Positions 10,915 to 21,400 of a DNA stretch of 33,124 nt are shown here, piece after piece. Source of the DNA: Perkinsus chesapeaki (lineage: Eukaryota; Perkinsozoa; Perkinsida; Perkinsidae); the NCBI GenBank assembly GCA_013115145.1, contig JAAPAO010000317.1:7009-40132 (forward strand), in the 5' to 3' direction. A program made the translations under genes and the position numbers. The notes beneath the pieces were generated by a model. The model was not told the origin of the DNA, searched no databases, and saw nothing but the letters and a program-made list of their open reading frames with translations. The first letter of the stretch is position 1, and each line of letters begins with the position of its first letter.

Positions 10915-12237
10915 CTACCATACACCAGCACAAATAGCGGATTGAGCTGAATGTATATCGGTTATCTTACCTTTAAATACCAGAATAGATTCGGAAATAT
11001 TCTTATTATTAGAAGTATATTGTAAAGAGGGATAGTTAAGCACCGTTTTACTGGTGGTCTTTTCACGACTACCAGAGATAGTGGAAGAAAAGATATCATC
11101 ATCAACAACAACATCGTGAATACAACGATAAGCATGAACATTATCAACATGAGCAGCAGCAGCAGCATCATCAGCATTACTATCAAAGTCTAATAACAAC
11201 TCTTCATTTACTTCCTCATGTATGGTTGTTTCACATGATAATGCGAAAAGTGATGGAGTAGAAGTAGTAGTACCTTGTTGTTGTTGATGATGAGGTTTAG
11301 CGGAAGAAGAAGAGACAATATGAATATGGATATTGTGAGCTTCAGCGACAGCACGAAAAAACTCACACGATGATGATGATGATGATGAACACTTTAACAA
11401 GAATGATGGAACATTCATAGCAAGCATACATTCATAATCATCAAGCATTCCCATAATAGGAAAAGTACGATAATCTTTATTTGAATAAGAAGGATAAATT
11501 AATCTGATATTTTTACAACAGGATAATACCGTAGTAGTATTATTATAATTATTAATATCATCATACTGCATGATAGATATTGCCCTATTACAAGTATCAA
11601 CTAATGCATTAATATCACCAAAATGAGATGACAATGTTAAGCAGATAATTCTCTCAGTATGATAGATCATTGATAAGGTCGGATCAACAAAAGGTTTGCA
11701 ATGCTCCATCACTCGATTCAGTAATTCTTGTCCAATAACCGAAATATATACACAACTTTGTTGCTTACCATTATAATTATTATTATTTGTTGTTGTTGTT
11801 GTTGAGGTAATAGTGGATGTGGATAATATATATTCAGTAATAAGAATACGTACAAGATAGGTAAGCATATTAAGCGATCGGGCAGCAATTACCAGAATCC
11901 TCAATTTAGAATTAGGGAAATAATGTCCTCGAGGGGAAAATCTAATCGATGTTTGAGTAGGAGACTCCACCGATATAATATTAGATCCTTGAGGTCCCAT
12001 TAAAATAGAAGCTACAGAATCTGGAACAAGGAATTTAGCATAATAAGGTCCTTCATGAAAGAGACGTTCTTTGCTGCTACGAACTTTCCTTTTATAATAA
12101 CTATTTGAACCACCACCAACAGTAGAAGCAGCACCACTTATGTATTTAAACCGACTTCGAATACCACCACAACTACTACCACGACCACCACCACTCTGCC
12201 CAAGTAGGGGAGGAGAGTTAACCAAATGAGGAAGCAT
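10915..12237 (-). CDS. Intronless KH-domain RNA-binding protein
   Basis: A single uninterrupted frame of 440 residues ends at TAG (10917-10915). The N-terminus is Gly/Ser-rich with basic residues. A type I KH domain begins near residue 66 with YAKFLVPDSVASILMGPQGS; the GxxG RNA-binding loop is GPQG at residues 81-84, followed by IRFSPRGHYFPNSKLRILVI. The family binds single-stranded RNA or DNA. The middle and C-terminal parts (ERIICLTLSSHFGDINALVD and ESILVFKGKITDIHSAQSAI) could be further, degenerate KH units, separated by Ser-, His/Gln- and Asp-rich low complexity. It is the only long gene here without introns. It converges with GPAA1 and lies head-to-tail downstream of DGAT2. Confidence 0.85.
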   Translation of the reverse strand: MLPHLVNSPPLLGQSGGGRGSSCGGIRSRFKYISGAASTVGGGSNSYYKRKVRSSKERLFHEGPYYAKFLVPDSVASILMGPQGSNIISVESPTQTSIRFSPRGHYFPNSKLRILVIAARSLNMLTYLVRILITEYILSTSTITSTTTTTNNNNYNGKQQSCVYISVIGQELLNRVMEHCKPFVDPTLSMIYHTERIICLTLSSHFGDINALVDTCNRAISIMQYDDINNYNNTTTVLSCCKNIRLIYPSYSNKDYRTFPIMGMLDDYECMLAMNVPSFLLKCSSSSSSSCEFFRAVAEAHNIHIHIVSSSSAKPHHQQQQGTTTSTPSLFALSCETTIHEEVNEELLLDFDSNADDAAAAAHVDNVHAYRCIHDVVVDDDIFSSTISGSREKTTSKTVLNYPSLQYTSNNKNISESILVFKGKITDIHSAQSAICAGVW

Positions 12238-12629
12238 TATCGTAATAGAACACTAATTAGTAATAGTAGTAAACAGTTATGTTGTATGGAATAACTGGAC
12301 GGTATGAAAATTCCTAAACGCGATAGATAATTGGAAAAAGGGGGCGGATCCTGTGACGTGACACCGATTCTCATGTGACATGTCACAGAATTAGAGCCTG
12401 TCTCCATGAAAATAGGTTGATATATTCCTTATAACACACTTTACATTGGATATTTGTCCATTATTTATATACATATACCACAACCATGTAGTGTAGATAT
12501 TGTTCCATCCATAGTTGTATGATAATTCAGCGATTATAATGCAAATAAGGTGACAGAAAGGCGCAATTGATGGAGCGGGGGAACACCAAAAGCTAATAAT
12601 AATCTGTTGAAACATCTTCTGTACTACTA
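12238..12629 (-). promoter_or_regulatory. Upstream region of the KH gene with GTGAC palindromes
   Basis: These 392 bp lie between the DGAT2 stop and the KH start, both on the - strand. They should hold the DGAT2 3' end and the KH promoter. The only striking sequence is at 12352-12386: TGTGACGTGACA, then eleven bases later the perfect 12-bp palindrome GTGACATGTCAC (12375-12386). The first contains a TGACGT core like bZIP/CRE sites. This G/C-containing block stands out in an AT-rich background, next to GGGGGCGGATCC (12340-12351). A short - strand ORF (12391-12636) overlaps the DGAT2 end and looks non-coding. Confidence 0.45.
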
Positions 12630-14764
12630 CTACCATACTTGAAGATTACGATCATACGGTTTATATTTATTATACAATTGTCGAACGCTTTTAACGTAAA
12701 TAGCATGATATTTATCAACTTCATCTTTGCTTGGATTACGTATACATGGTAACTTTAATGGTGTACCATATACAATTCTTAGGCTTCCTCTTTTTGGTAA
12801 TATTGGTAGAAGCCAATGCCCTAAACCCCATACCTGATAAATGATAACAACTACTTTATCTTATTATTATTACTGCAGGTATCTGAAATGTACCACTATT
12901 TAACCAAAACCGAAATGACCACATTCCTTGTACCTTAATAATAATTAGACGATAATAACTAGTACGTTATGGATTATTACATTAGAATAAGTATCTGTCT
13001 CACCAAATCCATATATAGGTGTTAATGAATATCCTTCATGAAGAGCATATCGAACAAAACCTTTCCTAAATGTATTAGTAACAACATAATGGATGTGTGT
13101 TAATAATACTACTACTACCTTCCATTATTAATATAAATCCTATCTGTACCAGGACATGTTATAGTTGCTTCATGGAATCCGCCAGTAACCAATACCTTTA
13201 ATAACAGTTCAACAACAATAACAATGGTGCACCTTATACAATAAATACTTACACAACTTTTACCACTTTCTAATAGTCTTTTGAATTCTTTACGTCCAGC
13301 TCCACCAAATGATACACCACATATATCAAATAATATCTTCCAACTTGGGCAGAACCATCTAGTAGTATTAGTAGTATATTACTAACAACATAACAACCAA
13401 TGTTATTATTATTACTACCTTAAGAAAGGTGATGCGACCATTACAGGATAATTATCAGGATTATTATCTAATTCATAAAATAGGAACCGTATGCTTGTAC
13501 ATAAACCTGACATTATTAATACTACCATAAAGCAACAACAATCTCAATGAGGTAGTAGTAGTAGTATTATTATATTACCAATAGCAATAGCACCATGAGG
13601 ATGATAACAATATATAGTCTTATTTTTACTAGGTTTATGTTCAAATATAACATTAACACCATCATTAAACCAATATTCACATCCTTTTAGTAGATAATCT
13701 CTAACTCCTGGGCCTACAATAATAATATATTATGATTATTATTAATACCACTTACATTCTGGAAAATCTATTAATATAGCTGATGACCATAATGATAATA
13801 ACGCAGTTAGTGTTTTCCAGTTACCTTTAATAAAGGTATAACTGATAACAACATTAATATTAATTATTATTATTATTATCAATTAATAATTTGATTAAAG
13901 ATATTATTATTATTATTACAGTATAAATATTGGAAATAATATTGTTGATGACCATAAGAATGCTAATGTTAACATACTTGATAGTATACATAACCATCTT
14001 TTAAATGGATTCACTTGACGTTTAGTTATATAACCATGTTTAATATCATCATCAGTTATTATTGGACTATCATCATTATCATTTACCGATGCTATTGTTG
14101 AATTGTCATCATCATCATTATCATTGACTATTGTTGACNNNNNNNNNNNNNNNNNNNNNNNNNNNNNNNNNNNNNNNNNNNNNNNNNNNNNNNNNNNNNN
14201 NNNNNNNNNNNNNNNNNNNNNNNNNNNNNNNNNNNGACTCAGTTATTATTGGACTATCATCATTATCATTGACTATTGTTGACTCAGTTATTATTGGACT
14301 ATCATCATTATCATTGACTATTGTTGACTCAGTTATTATTGGACTATCATCATATATATTACTTATATAATACTTACCGAAAGGTATTGTACCTAGAATT
14401 GTCTGGTGCCATTATTAATGATGATATAACGTTAATAATAATATTATTACTATTATTATTAATAACCCATTTTGTCCATTTTGTTATGATACTATCATAT
14501 ATTATAGATTCATCCCCTGTAGTTGATGATGTTAGATAAAGGCTAACACCAGGTAAAGCACTAATACCTATACTACTATTGTGAAATAATATTTATTATT
14601 ACTAATAATGTATTATTACTAGTAAACTTGAAAGGAGTTGTATAATATAATCGTCGTGCATTATTAATTGTTGTTGTTGTTATGGTCTTTGACGGTTTTG
14701 TTATTATATATGATTTTATATTTGTTAAACGCTGAGTTAATATTGGTGTAATCCATGATAACAT
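12630..14764 (-). CDS. DGAT2: Diacylglycerol O-acyltransferase 2 family, with repeat-bearing N-terminal extension
   Basis: DGAT2 enzymes acylate diacylglycerol to triacylglycerol on the ER and lipid droplets. The - strand exons carry the hallmarks in order: KRWLCILSSMLTLAFLWSST (membrane region), GPGVRDYLLKGCEYWF, the catalytic YHPHGAIAIG (HPHG), SWKILFDICGVSFGGAGRKE, GGFHEATITCPG, FRKGFVRYALHEGYSLTPIY-GFGE, and the terminal WGLGHWLLPILPKRGSLRIV then LPCIRNPSKDEVDKYH. The stop is TAG at 12632-12630. I place the start at 14764 (MLSWITPILTQRLTN), giving an N-terminal extension unusual for the family. It contains a 15-residue tandem repeat (TIVNDNDDSPIITES) broken by the N gap. Whether the first two exons belong to this gene is less certain; the donor after TTPF would be GTTTAC. 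The catalytic part is secure. Confidence 0.9.
14053..14353 (-). repeat. 45-bp tandem repeat in the DGAT2 N-terminal exon, broken by an assembly gap
   Basis: Right of the gap there are two exact 45-bp units (14236-14280, 14281-14325) and part of a third. Left of it are diverged units rich in the same Asp/Asn codons. On the - strand each unit encodes 15 residues in frame with the DGAT2 exon. The repeat is a plausible reason for the gap. Confidence 0.9.
14139..14235. other. Assembly gap (97 N)
   Basis: There are 97 undetermined bases inside the 45-bp repeat. Unit phasing requires 42 plus a multiple of 45 missing bases (42, 87, 132...), so 97 is not a true length. As written it also shifts the reading frame of the surrounding exon. 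Confidence 0.98.
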
Positions 14765-14838
14765 TAATATTAACGCTTAGTATTAACATACTACTACCAA
14801 CGAAAACAAGATAAACAAAATAAATGTAGAGAATATAT

Positions 14839-16174
14839 TTAATGTTGTTGTTGTTGTTGTTCTCCTTGTGTTTTTGTTGTTGTTATACCACTATTATGAT
14901 ACAATGATATAATATCATCACTAGTCACACCACATTCATTTACTCTTAATCTTTGACCATCAAAACTAGTAGGCATTTTACTTTCAAATAATGCTATAAA
15001 ATCTGCATAATCTTGTAATCTTTTTTGCCATTTATTCCAATAATCATAATCTTTAACTGCATTAGGTTCAGGTAACTTAATAAATCTTATTAAATCACTA
15101 CTACTATCTATTGTTGGATTAAATCCAATACCTCTTAATAATAATACGGCACCAGGTAAGCATCCAATATTATCATTAAATGATTGATTTGCTAACCGTA
15201 TTGTACGTAATTGCTCATCTTCAGGTGTTGATGCAATTGCTGTTATATATTCACATAATTTTTGTAAATGTATTCTAAATTCAGCAACTGTCATATTATT
15301 AGTAGATAACATCTCCTTTATAGCAGTACATACTAATAATAATAGCAATAATAATACTTATTATTATTATCACTACCTTTAGTATCCTCATCCATTGATC
15401 TTATCTTATCCTCTTCAGCTTTCCTTTGTGCCATTAATTCAGCATCTTGTGCTTCAGCTTTTTCCTAAATATCGAAAGTCCATAGTGTATTAGCATTATA
15501 GTACTACCTTATCGGCTGCATCCTTCTCTTCTTGAGCTCTTTCTGCTTCACTTCTTGCTTTATCAAAATCAGCTGCCCATTTAGCTCTTTGTTCGATATC
15601 ACTTTCTATTGCATCCTTTTTATATTGTTTTTGTCTCTATATTATTATTATCAAGTGTTGCCCCATTATCCCTATTACTTCATCTTCTCTTCTTTTCCTA
15701 TCTTTTTCTTGTAATGCTGCATGTTCAAATACAGGTTGTATAATATCTTCATATTGATCATATACTTCTTCATATTTCTCTATTAATCCTTCAACCTATT
15801 ATTGTAATGATATTATTCTATAATAACACCACCACCACTACCACCCATAGCCTTAGCTATTACCTTAGCTTTCATTTTAGGACCATATACAGCATTATCT
15901 GGATTCTTATCACCATCTAATATACGCTTTTTAAACTTCAATATATAATTACCACACTCTTGTAATAACGACTCAAACTCATTATATTGTTGTAAATCCT
16001 CTTTTGTGGGTAATCTAATAATAATAAGTAGTAGTATTAGTAGTATTGTTATTTATTAATATACTCTTGTTATTATTACTCATCTCTTCCTCTTGGCATA
16101 TGATTATTTACCAATGTTTCATGTGATTCTAATAATTTATCAAATATACCTTCTGCTTTCTTAAATTCAGTCAT
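14839..16174 (-). CDS. Coiled-coil protein with C-terminal PUB (PUG) domain
   Basis: Six exons (five introns) read on the - strand give about 357 residues, from MTEFKKAEGIFDKLLESHET to a Gln-rich end before TAA (14841-14839). Residues about 85-190 are highly charged and helical (YEEVYDQYEDIIQPVFEHAA, QRAKWAADFDKARSEAERAQ), a likely coiled coil. Residues about 205-285 match a PUB domain: MTVAEFRIHLQKLCEYITAI, then EDEQLRTIRLANQSFNDNIG, then GAVLLLRGIGFNP. PUB domains bind the C-terminal tail of the AAA ATPase p97/VCP, as in PNGase, UBXD1 and HOIP. No UBX, transglutaminase or RING domain is seen, so the partner role in p97 function is inferred from the PUB domain only. It lies next to SLD5 and FES1 in a co-oriented block. 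Confidence 0.82.
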
Positions 16175-16294
16175 ACTAGTACTACTAAGTAAAAATAACT
16201 ATAATGAATACCACTACTACTAGTTGAACAAAATAATAATAGTTAATTCATAATTAAACTAATAATACTATTTGGTCATGTAGTAGTATTATTA

Positions 16295-17276
16295 TTATAC
16301 TAATTCAACCTTTCCTTCTTCTACATATGTTTTAATAACATCATAAGATAATATATATGTTCTACCCTTTACTAAATCCATATCAATATAATCACGCACT
16401 GACCTGTAGTAATAATAAGATACTTAATATTATCATTATTATTACTTATTCCATACCCGTATTGTATTATGAGATGAACTATCGCTAATAAGGGATAGAT
16501 TATCTATAATTTTAGCAACTACTGTTGTATTATTAATATTAGGTGTACGTATCATATTCCCCATAGTATCATTATCATTATCCAACATCTATATATTAAT
16601 AATAATAATATTCACCATCTTTATTACTACTTTAAATGCTTTAAACCCCTCTCCATTGGGCATTGTATGTAGGAATGATTCATCCATATGCTCAATAATA
16701 CTATTCGACAAACTAATATTAATTATATAATACTAACAATGATTATTATTACCTTTCAATAAATACCCTTTCTAATGAGCTTAACCTATCTAAATGATGT
16801 CTGATATAATAATACTATTAATAATATTATTAATATTATTATTATCACTTTAAATAGTAAGTTGGATATTTTTGTATTTTCCATAATCTTGTACGTAGAT
16901 ATGATTTTATCATATATTGTGTTCTCATTAACTAATAATAATTATAATAACAGCATTATTATTTACTATTACATCTATTTTTAATATCTCTAATAATACT
17001 ACATCTCCTCTTATATCATTACCATCAATTATATCATGCTGATAATAATAACATTATTATTATTATATATAGTTTTACTTTATATTGCATATATTCAGTA
17101 ACATTATTAATAAGTTCACTTTCATAATGTAATATCTCTGGGCACCTTAATTCCTGTTTATAAGCCTTTTCTAATACAAAATGTCATATTGCCCAATCCT
17201 TAATAGTATTATTACTTAATTTATTTAATAATGTTAATCTGATGCCATCTGCCTCCTTATCTATTAATAATGACAT
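16295..17276 (-). CDS. SLD5: DNA replication complex GINS subunit SLD5
   Basis: SLD5 (GINS4) is one of four GINS subunits; with CDC45 and MCM2-7 it forms the replicative helicase. The - strand gene starts at 17276 with MSLLIDKEADGIRLTLLNKL and is split by several short introns. The first (17215-17171) removes an in-frame TGA. Matching blocks are KKAYKQELRCPEILHYESEL (human LEQAWMNEKFAPELLESKPE), YMIKSYLRTRLWKIQKYPTY (human YVLSSYLRCRLMKIEKFFPH), and the C-terminal B domain VRDYIDMDLVKGRTYILSYD ending EEGKVELV before TAA (16297-16295). The predicted length of about 230 residues fits the family (human 223). Internal splice sites are less certain where exons are tiny. Confidence 0.9.
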
Positions 17277-17347
17277 ACTGTAATATTAATAATAACTAAT
17301 ATGTGAAATTACTAATAACACAAACATAATAATGATAATGATTATTA

Positions 17348-18333
17348 TTATTTAGCAGTTTGTATGAGTAAAGCTAACTCTGGTTGATAATATTCTTTAT
17401 CTTTACTATTTAATATAATCTTTATTCTATCCTTAACAACATCCTTTATACCAGGATATTCTTTAAGTTGTAATGATAAACCAGCTAATATCTCATAATA
17501 TTGTATATCTCCATCATCAATATCATCATCTTTATATAACTGTATAACAGCATTAGCAACATCATTTGAATCAACTATATTAGCTCTACCATCATTCAAT
17601 AAATATTTATATAAAGCAGCAGCTTTTTGTCTAACTCTGATTGAATATTTATTATTAAGTAGTTTAGCAATAACTTTATTAGCATCCTTTTTAATAAATA
17701 ATGATTCAGCTTCTGGATATGATCTTATTAGTGACCCTAATGCACTTAATAATGATATTAATAGTGTATCATTATCTGTATTATTGATACTATCTAATAA
17801 TATATTTAATCCATTATATTTATGTAAACAAGCTTCTTGTACAGGTATATTATTAGATAACATTAAAGCTAATAGTTCACCAGCATCATTTTTAACAGTA
17901 ATATTATTAATATTATTTGATGTACATAAGTATAATAAAGGCTCAATACCACCTAATATATCTAGATTTCTCGGACAATCAGGATAATCGGTACAACCAT
18001 CTAATAATGCTAATGCTGTTATTGCTTCATTATACAATAGTTTTTTATCATCTTCATTATTGGTATTTTTAATATTATTTATTATAGTATTAAGCTTATT
18101 AATAGCCTCTTTCATAGTGTCATTAGGATTCTCTTGTATACCTATATATTTATTATATAACATCTATCATTATAGTATATATTACCTAAAGTCTCTTCAA
18201 TTGCCTTTTCTAAGAACTCCCTTCTTTCTGGTGACATTGGTTTAAACTCCGATTTATGTGTACCATCATGATATTTCGTTGACCATGCTAATAGGCCTGC
18301 CCAATCTATATTACCTAAATTATTATTTGACAT
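17348..18333 (-). CDS. FES1: FES1/HspBP1-type Hsp70 nucleotide exchange factor
   Basis: FES1/HspBP1 proteins bind the Hsp70 ATPase domain through armadillo-like repeats and release ADP. One 44-nt intron separates a short first exon from the long second exon; the product is about 313 residues. The N-terminus IDWAGLLAWSTKYHDGT followed by FKPMSPERREFLEKAIEETL matches the Fes1 domain of plants and fungi (WDGLLKWSLSHADGT). The repeats follow: GGIEPLLYLC, NDAGELLALML, LISLLSALGSLIRSYPEAES and IRVRQKAAALYKYLLNDGR, closely like the HspBP1 armadillo region. I start at ATG 18333; an in-frame ATG four codons upstream (18345) is also possible. Stop TAA is at 17350-17348. It is divergent from the coiled-coil gene, 145 bp away. 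Confidence 0.93.
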
Positions 18334-18350
18334 CTTTAAATTCACAAAGA

Positions 18351-18406
18351 TCAGCTAATGCCTAACTCCCCGTATTCAGGTCGTAGGTTCGATCCCTGGT
18401 AAGGGT
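18351..18406 (+). pseudogene. tRNA-like remnant with consensus B box
   Basis: GGTCGTAGGTTCGATCC (18379-18395) is a textbook variable-loop plus T-arm sequence and contains the Pol III internal B box GGTTCGATCC. An A-box-like TCAGCTAATGC lies about 35 bases before it. The T stem has one G-G mismatch, and no anticodon stem can be formed, so this is not a functional tRNA. It lies in the 145-bp divergent promoter between FES1 and the coiled-coil gene. It may be a tRNA 3'-half relic or an isolated TFIIIC site. Confidence 0.4.
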
Positions 18407-18478
18407 ATTTATAATTGTAGTACTATTATATATTATTATGATGGATAAGTCATAGGACAGTATATTATTATTATTGTT

Positions 18479-21400
18479 ATGGATAGTAATGATAGTCCAT
18501 CAGATGCTGTAAGTAATACAAGAGCTGTATTAATGGCAGCTGGTAATGATGAAAATGATGCTACTAGGGCTAGTTATGAACTAGCTGGGGCATTACATCA
18601 AAATAATAATACAACAGGTGGTTAGTGATAATATATAATAATAAATAAATGGTTAATATTAGATAATATATTAACACATTTATTACCATCACCGCAACCA
18701 ACTAATGATCCACCACCAGGGTTAATAATACCATCAACAAGAACTCAGGTATAATAAATATATAAATATCTCTACTATAATCTATTAGAGTAATACATAT
18801 AATAATGATAATACAATAATAGAAGTTACTTCAACAACATCATCACCAGCTGCTGCTGCACTAGGGATGGTAATATATAGTCTTATTATTATTATATTAT
18901 ATATTATTAGCCCACTACTACTACTGCTCCTGCTGCTGCATCATCTACTTATGATAATAAACAACATAATAGGATTATTGTTGATAATATTGTATGTAAT
19001 GATGATGAATTATTAAATACTAGATTAGAGCTATATGAGAGTAGAAAGACATTAGAAAGTAATAATATATATATTAATATTATTACATGTACTATCATTA
19101 GAGTTAATGTTCGAAAATAGTGAATTACAAAGGCTTATTGAACAATTAGAAGTTGAGATACATAATCAAAGGCAAATTAATTCAAATGGTATGAGAGGAT
19201 TCACTGGTGGAGGTTTGGTAATAATAAGCTAATGTTGTTGATATTGATGATATTAATAGATACCAAAGATGCAGCAGGATAAACGGTTACATGAAGATTT
19301 AAGAGATCTACAAGCAGAATTTGATAGGGTACAAGAGGAAAAAGGAGAAATGAAAAAAGTGTAAGGTTAATAAGGTTAATAGGGCTAATAGGGTTAATAG
19401 GGTTAATAGGGTTAATAGGGTTAATAAGGTTAATAGGGTTAATAGGGTTAATAAGGTTAATAGGGCTAATAGGGTTAATAGGGTTAATAGGGTTAATTGG
19501 GTTAATAGGGTTATTAGGGTTAATAGGGTTAATAAGGTTAATAGGGTTAATAGGGTTAATAGGGTTAATAGGGTTAATAGGGTTAATAGGGTATTATTAA
19601 TAGATATTCTGAGCAAATACAGCAGTTAACACAATTATTAAGTTATGCTGCTTCTAAACTACAACAACAAGAACAAGAACAACAAGAACAAGTACCTTTA
19701 ATACATCATAATAGTGCGCCTGCTAAGACAACTGGTAATAAGATAACAACGTTATAATAATTGGGATATAGGGATATATTAGATGATCAAGATGATAATA
19801 CAAGAAGAGATATATTAATACAACAACAATCATCATCATCATCATATACCTCACCAGTAGTAGTAGCAGTAGGAGCAGCAGAGAGAGCAGGAGGACAGAT
19901 AGCGTCGCCTTCACTGATACAATCAGGTTATACTATTAATAATATTTATAATTATTATTGTAATATACTAGATACAGATGTTAAGCTATTAATACGATCA
20001 AAAGAGGAATTAGAGAATGAATTAATGATGAAAGATAGTCAGATTAAAACATTATTAGATCAATATAATAATATTAATAAGCAATGTTTATTATATCATA
20101 ATAGGATATTACAGTATAATTATGGTATTAATAAATTAAATAATATATTAGATGATAATGATAAAGATGTAATAATATTAATTATTATAAATAACATTGA
20201 TATATTATTATTCTAGGATTCACTGGCTGTATTAAAGGTAAGGTCACTTGTTAAAGATCTAACAAGATCAAGTGATAATAATAATGGTGATGATAATGGT
20301 GGTGGTAGTGGATTAAGTAGTGAATTAGAGGAATATATTAAGTAGTATTTATAATATTATTAATACTACCTTAATTTCATAATAGATCACAAAATAATGA
20401 TCAAGTTACGAAATTGAGTGAAGAAGATAATAAACTAAAAAATGAAATAAAAGAGCTTAAAGCTACATCATCATCATCGGAGGCGGGGGCGAGGGCGGGT
20501 GCAGTGGTAGGAAGTAGTAAAGGTGGTGATGAAGCCATGAGGAAGGGGATTGGTGGTAAAAGAAGAGGCTCAATGGATGTACAAACTGCTAGGGAGAATT
20601 TAGCATTAGCAGAAGATAGAATACAATTATTAGAACAGTAATAATGATAATATAGTATTATTGATTATATAGTATTATTATTATAAAGATATATTAAACA
20701 ACAATCAATTAAACAACAACAAAAGGATGACATATCTCATAAAAAGGTATTAATAATACATGAATGTAGTCATATATGTTGATAACAATAGTAGGACGAT
20801 GATGATGATAATGATGATAATGATGATGATGATATAGTTAATGATATGCAGTCATTAAAACAATGTATAGCAGCAACAACAACTGAGTTACACTCCACAA
20901 GGGAAATGTTGGTTAAAAGTGAAAGAAGGTAATACGAATATAATGGTGGGTAATAGAACATTAATAGTATTATTAGATATCGCTGTCTGTTGGATGCATG
21001 TAGGGATGTACAATCGAAAATAGAATCGCAATATCCTGATTTAATGACATTATTAACACCGGTAATAATACCATTTATATTGATGATGAATAATAATATA
21101 TAGTTATTATTAGATATTACACGAGCAAGCATCAGCATCATCATGGAACTCATATGCATCTATGTCAGGTAATAATAACAACAATGATCATAATTAGTGA
21201 CCATATTGGGTAAAGATGACACTTACGGAGCATCATCATTGATTGGATATGGGGATGGCATCGTCGAAGGAGGAGAAGGAAGAGGAAGAGGAGGAAATAT
21301 ATCAAATAATAATATTAAATGTAAAAGTATGAATAGATTAAATGGATTAAAGAGAAGTATTGGGGAGAAGTTTGTTGAATGTGAAAAGAGGATATTGGCA

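Noticed and set aside
12391-12636. 81-residue - strand ORF
   Set aside because: It overlaps the DGAT2 end in another frame, has no family signature, and falls in the expected 3' UTR and promoter spacer.
17171-17215. In-frame TGA in SLD5, suggesting stop-codon reassignment
   Set aside because: The TGA (17186-17184 on the - strand) lies inside a typical 45-nt GTAATAAT...TATTAG intron; removing it restores the SLD5 alignment.
18332-18406. Functional tRNA gene
   Set aside because: Acceptor ends ATCTTTA and TAAGGGT can pair with wobbles, but the anticodon stem does not form and the T stem has a mismatch. Only a B-box-bearing remnant is kept.
19308-19616. 102-residue Leu/Thr repeat protein on the - strand
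   Set aside because: It is the antisense reading of the 9-bp intronic minisatellite and has no independent coding signs.
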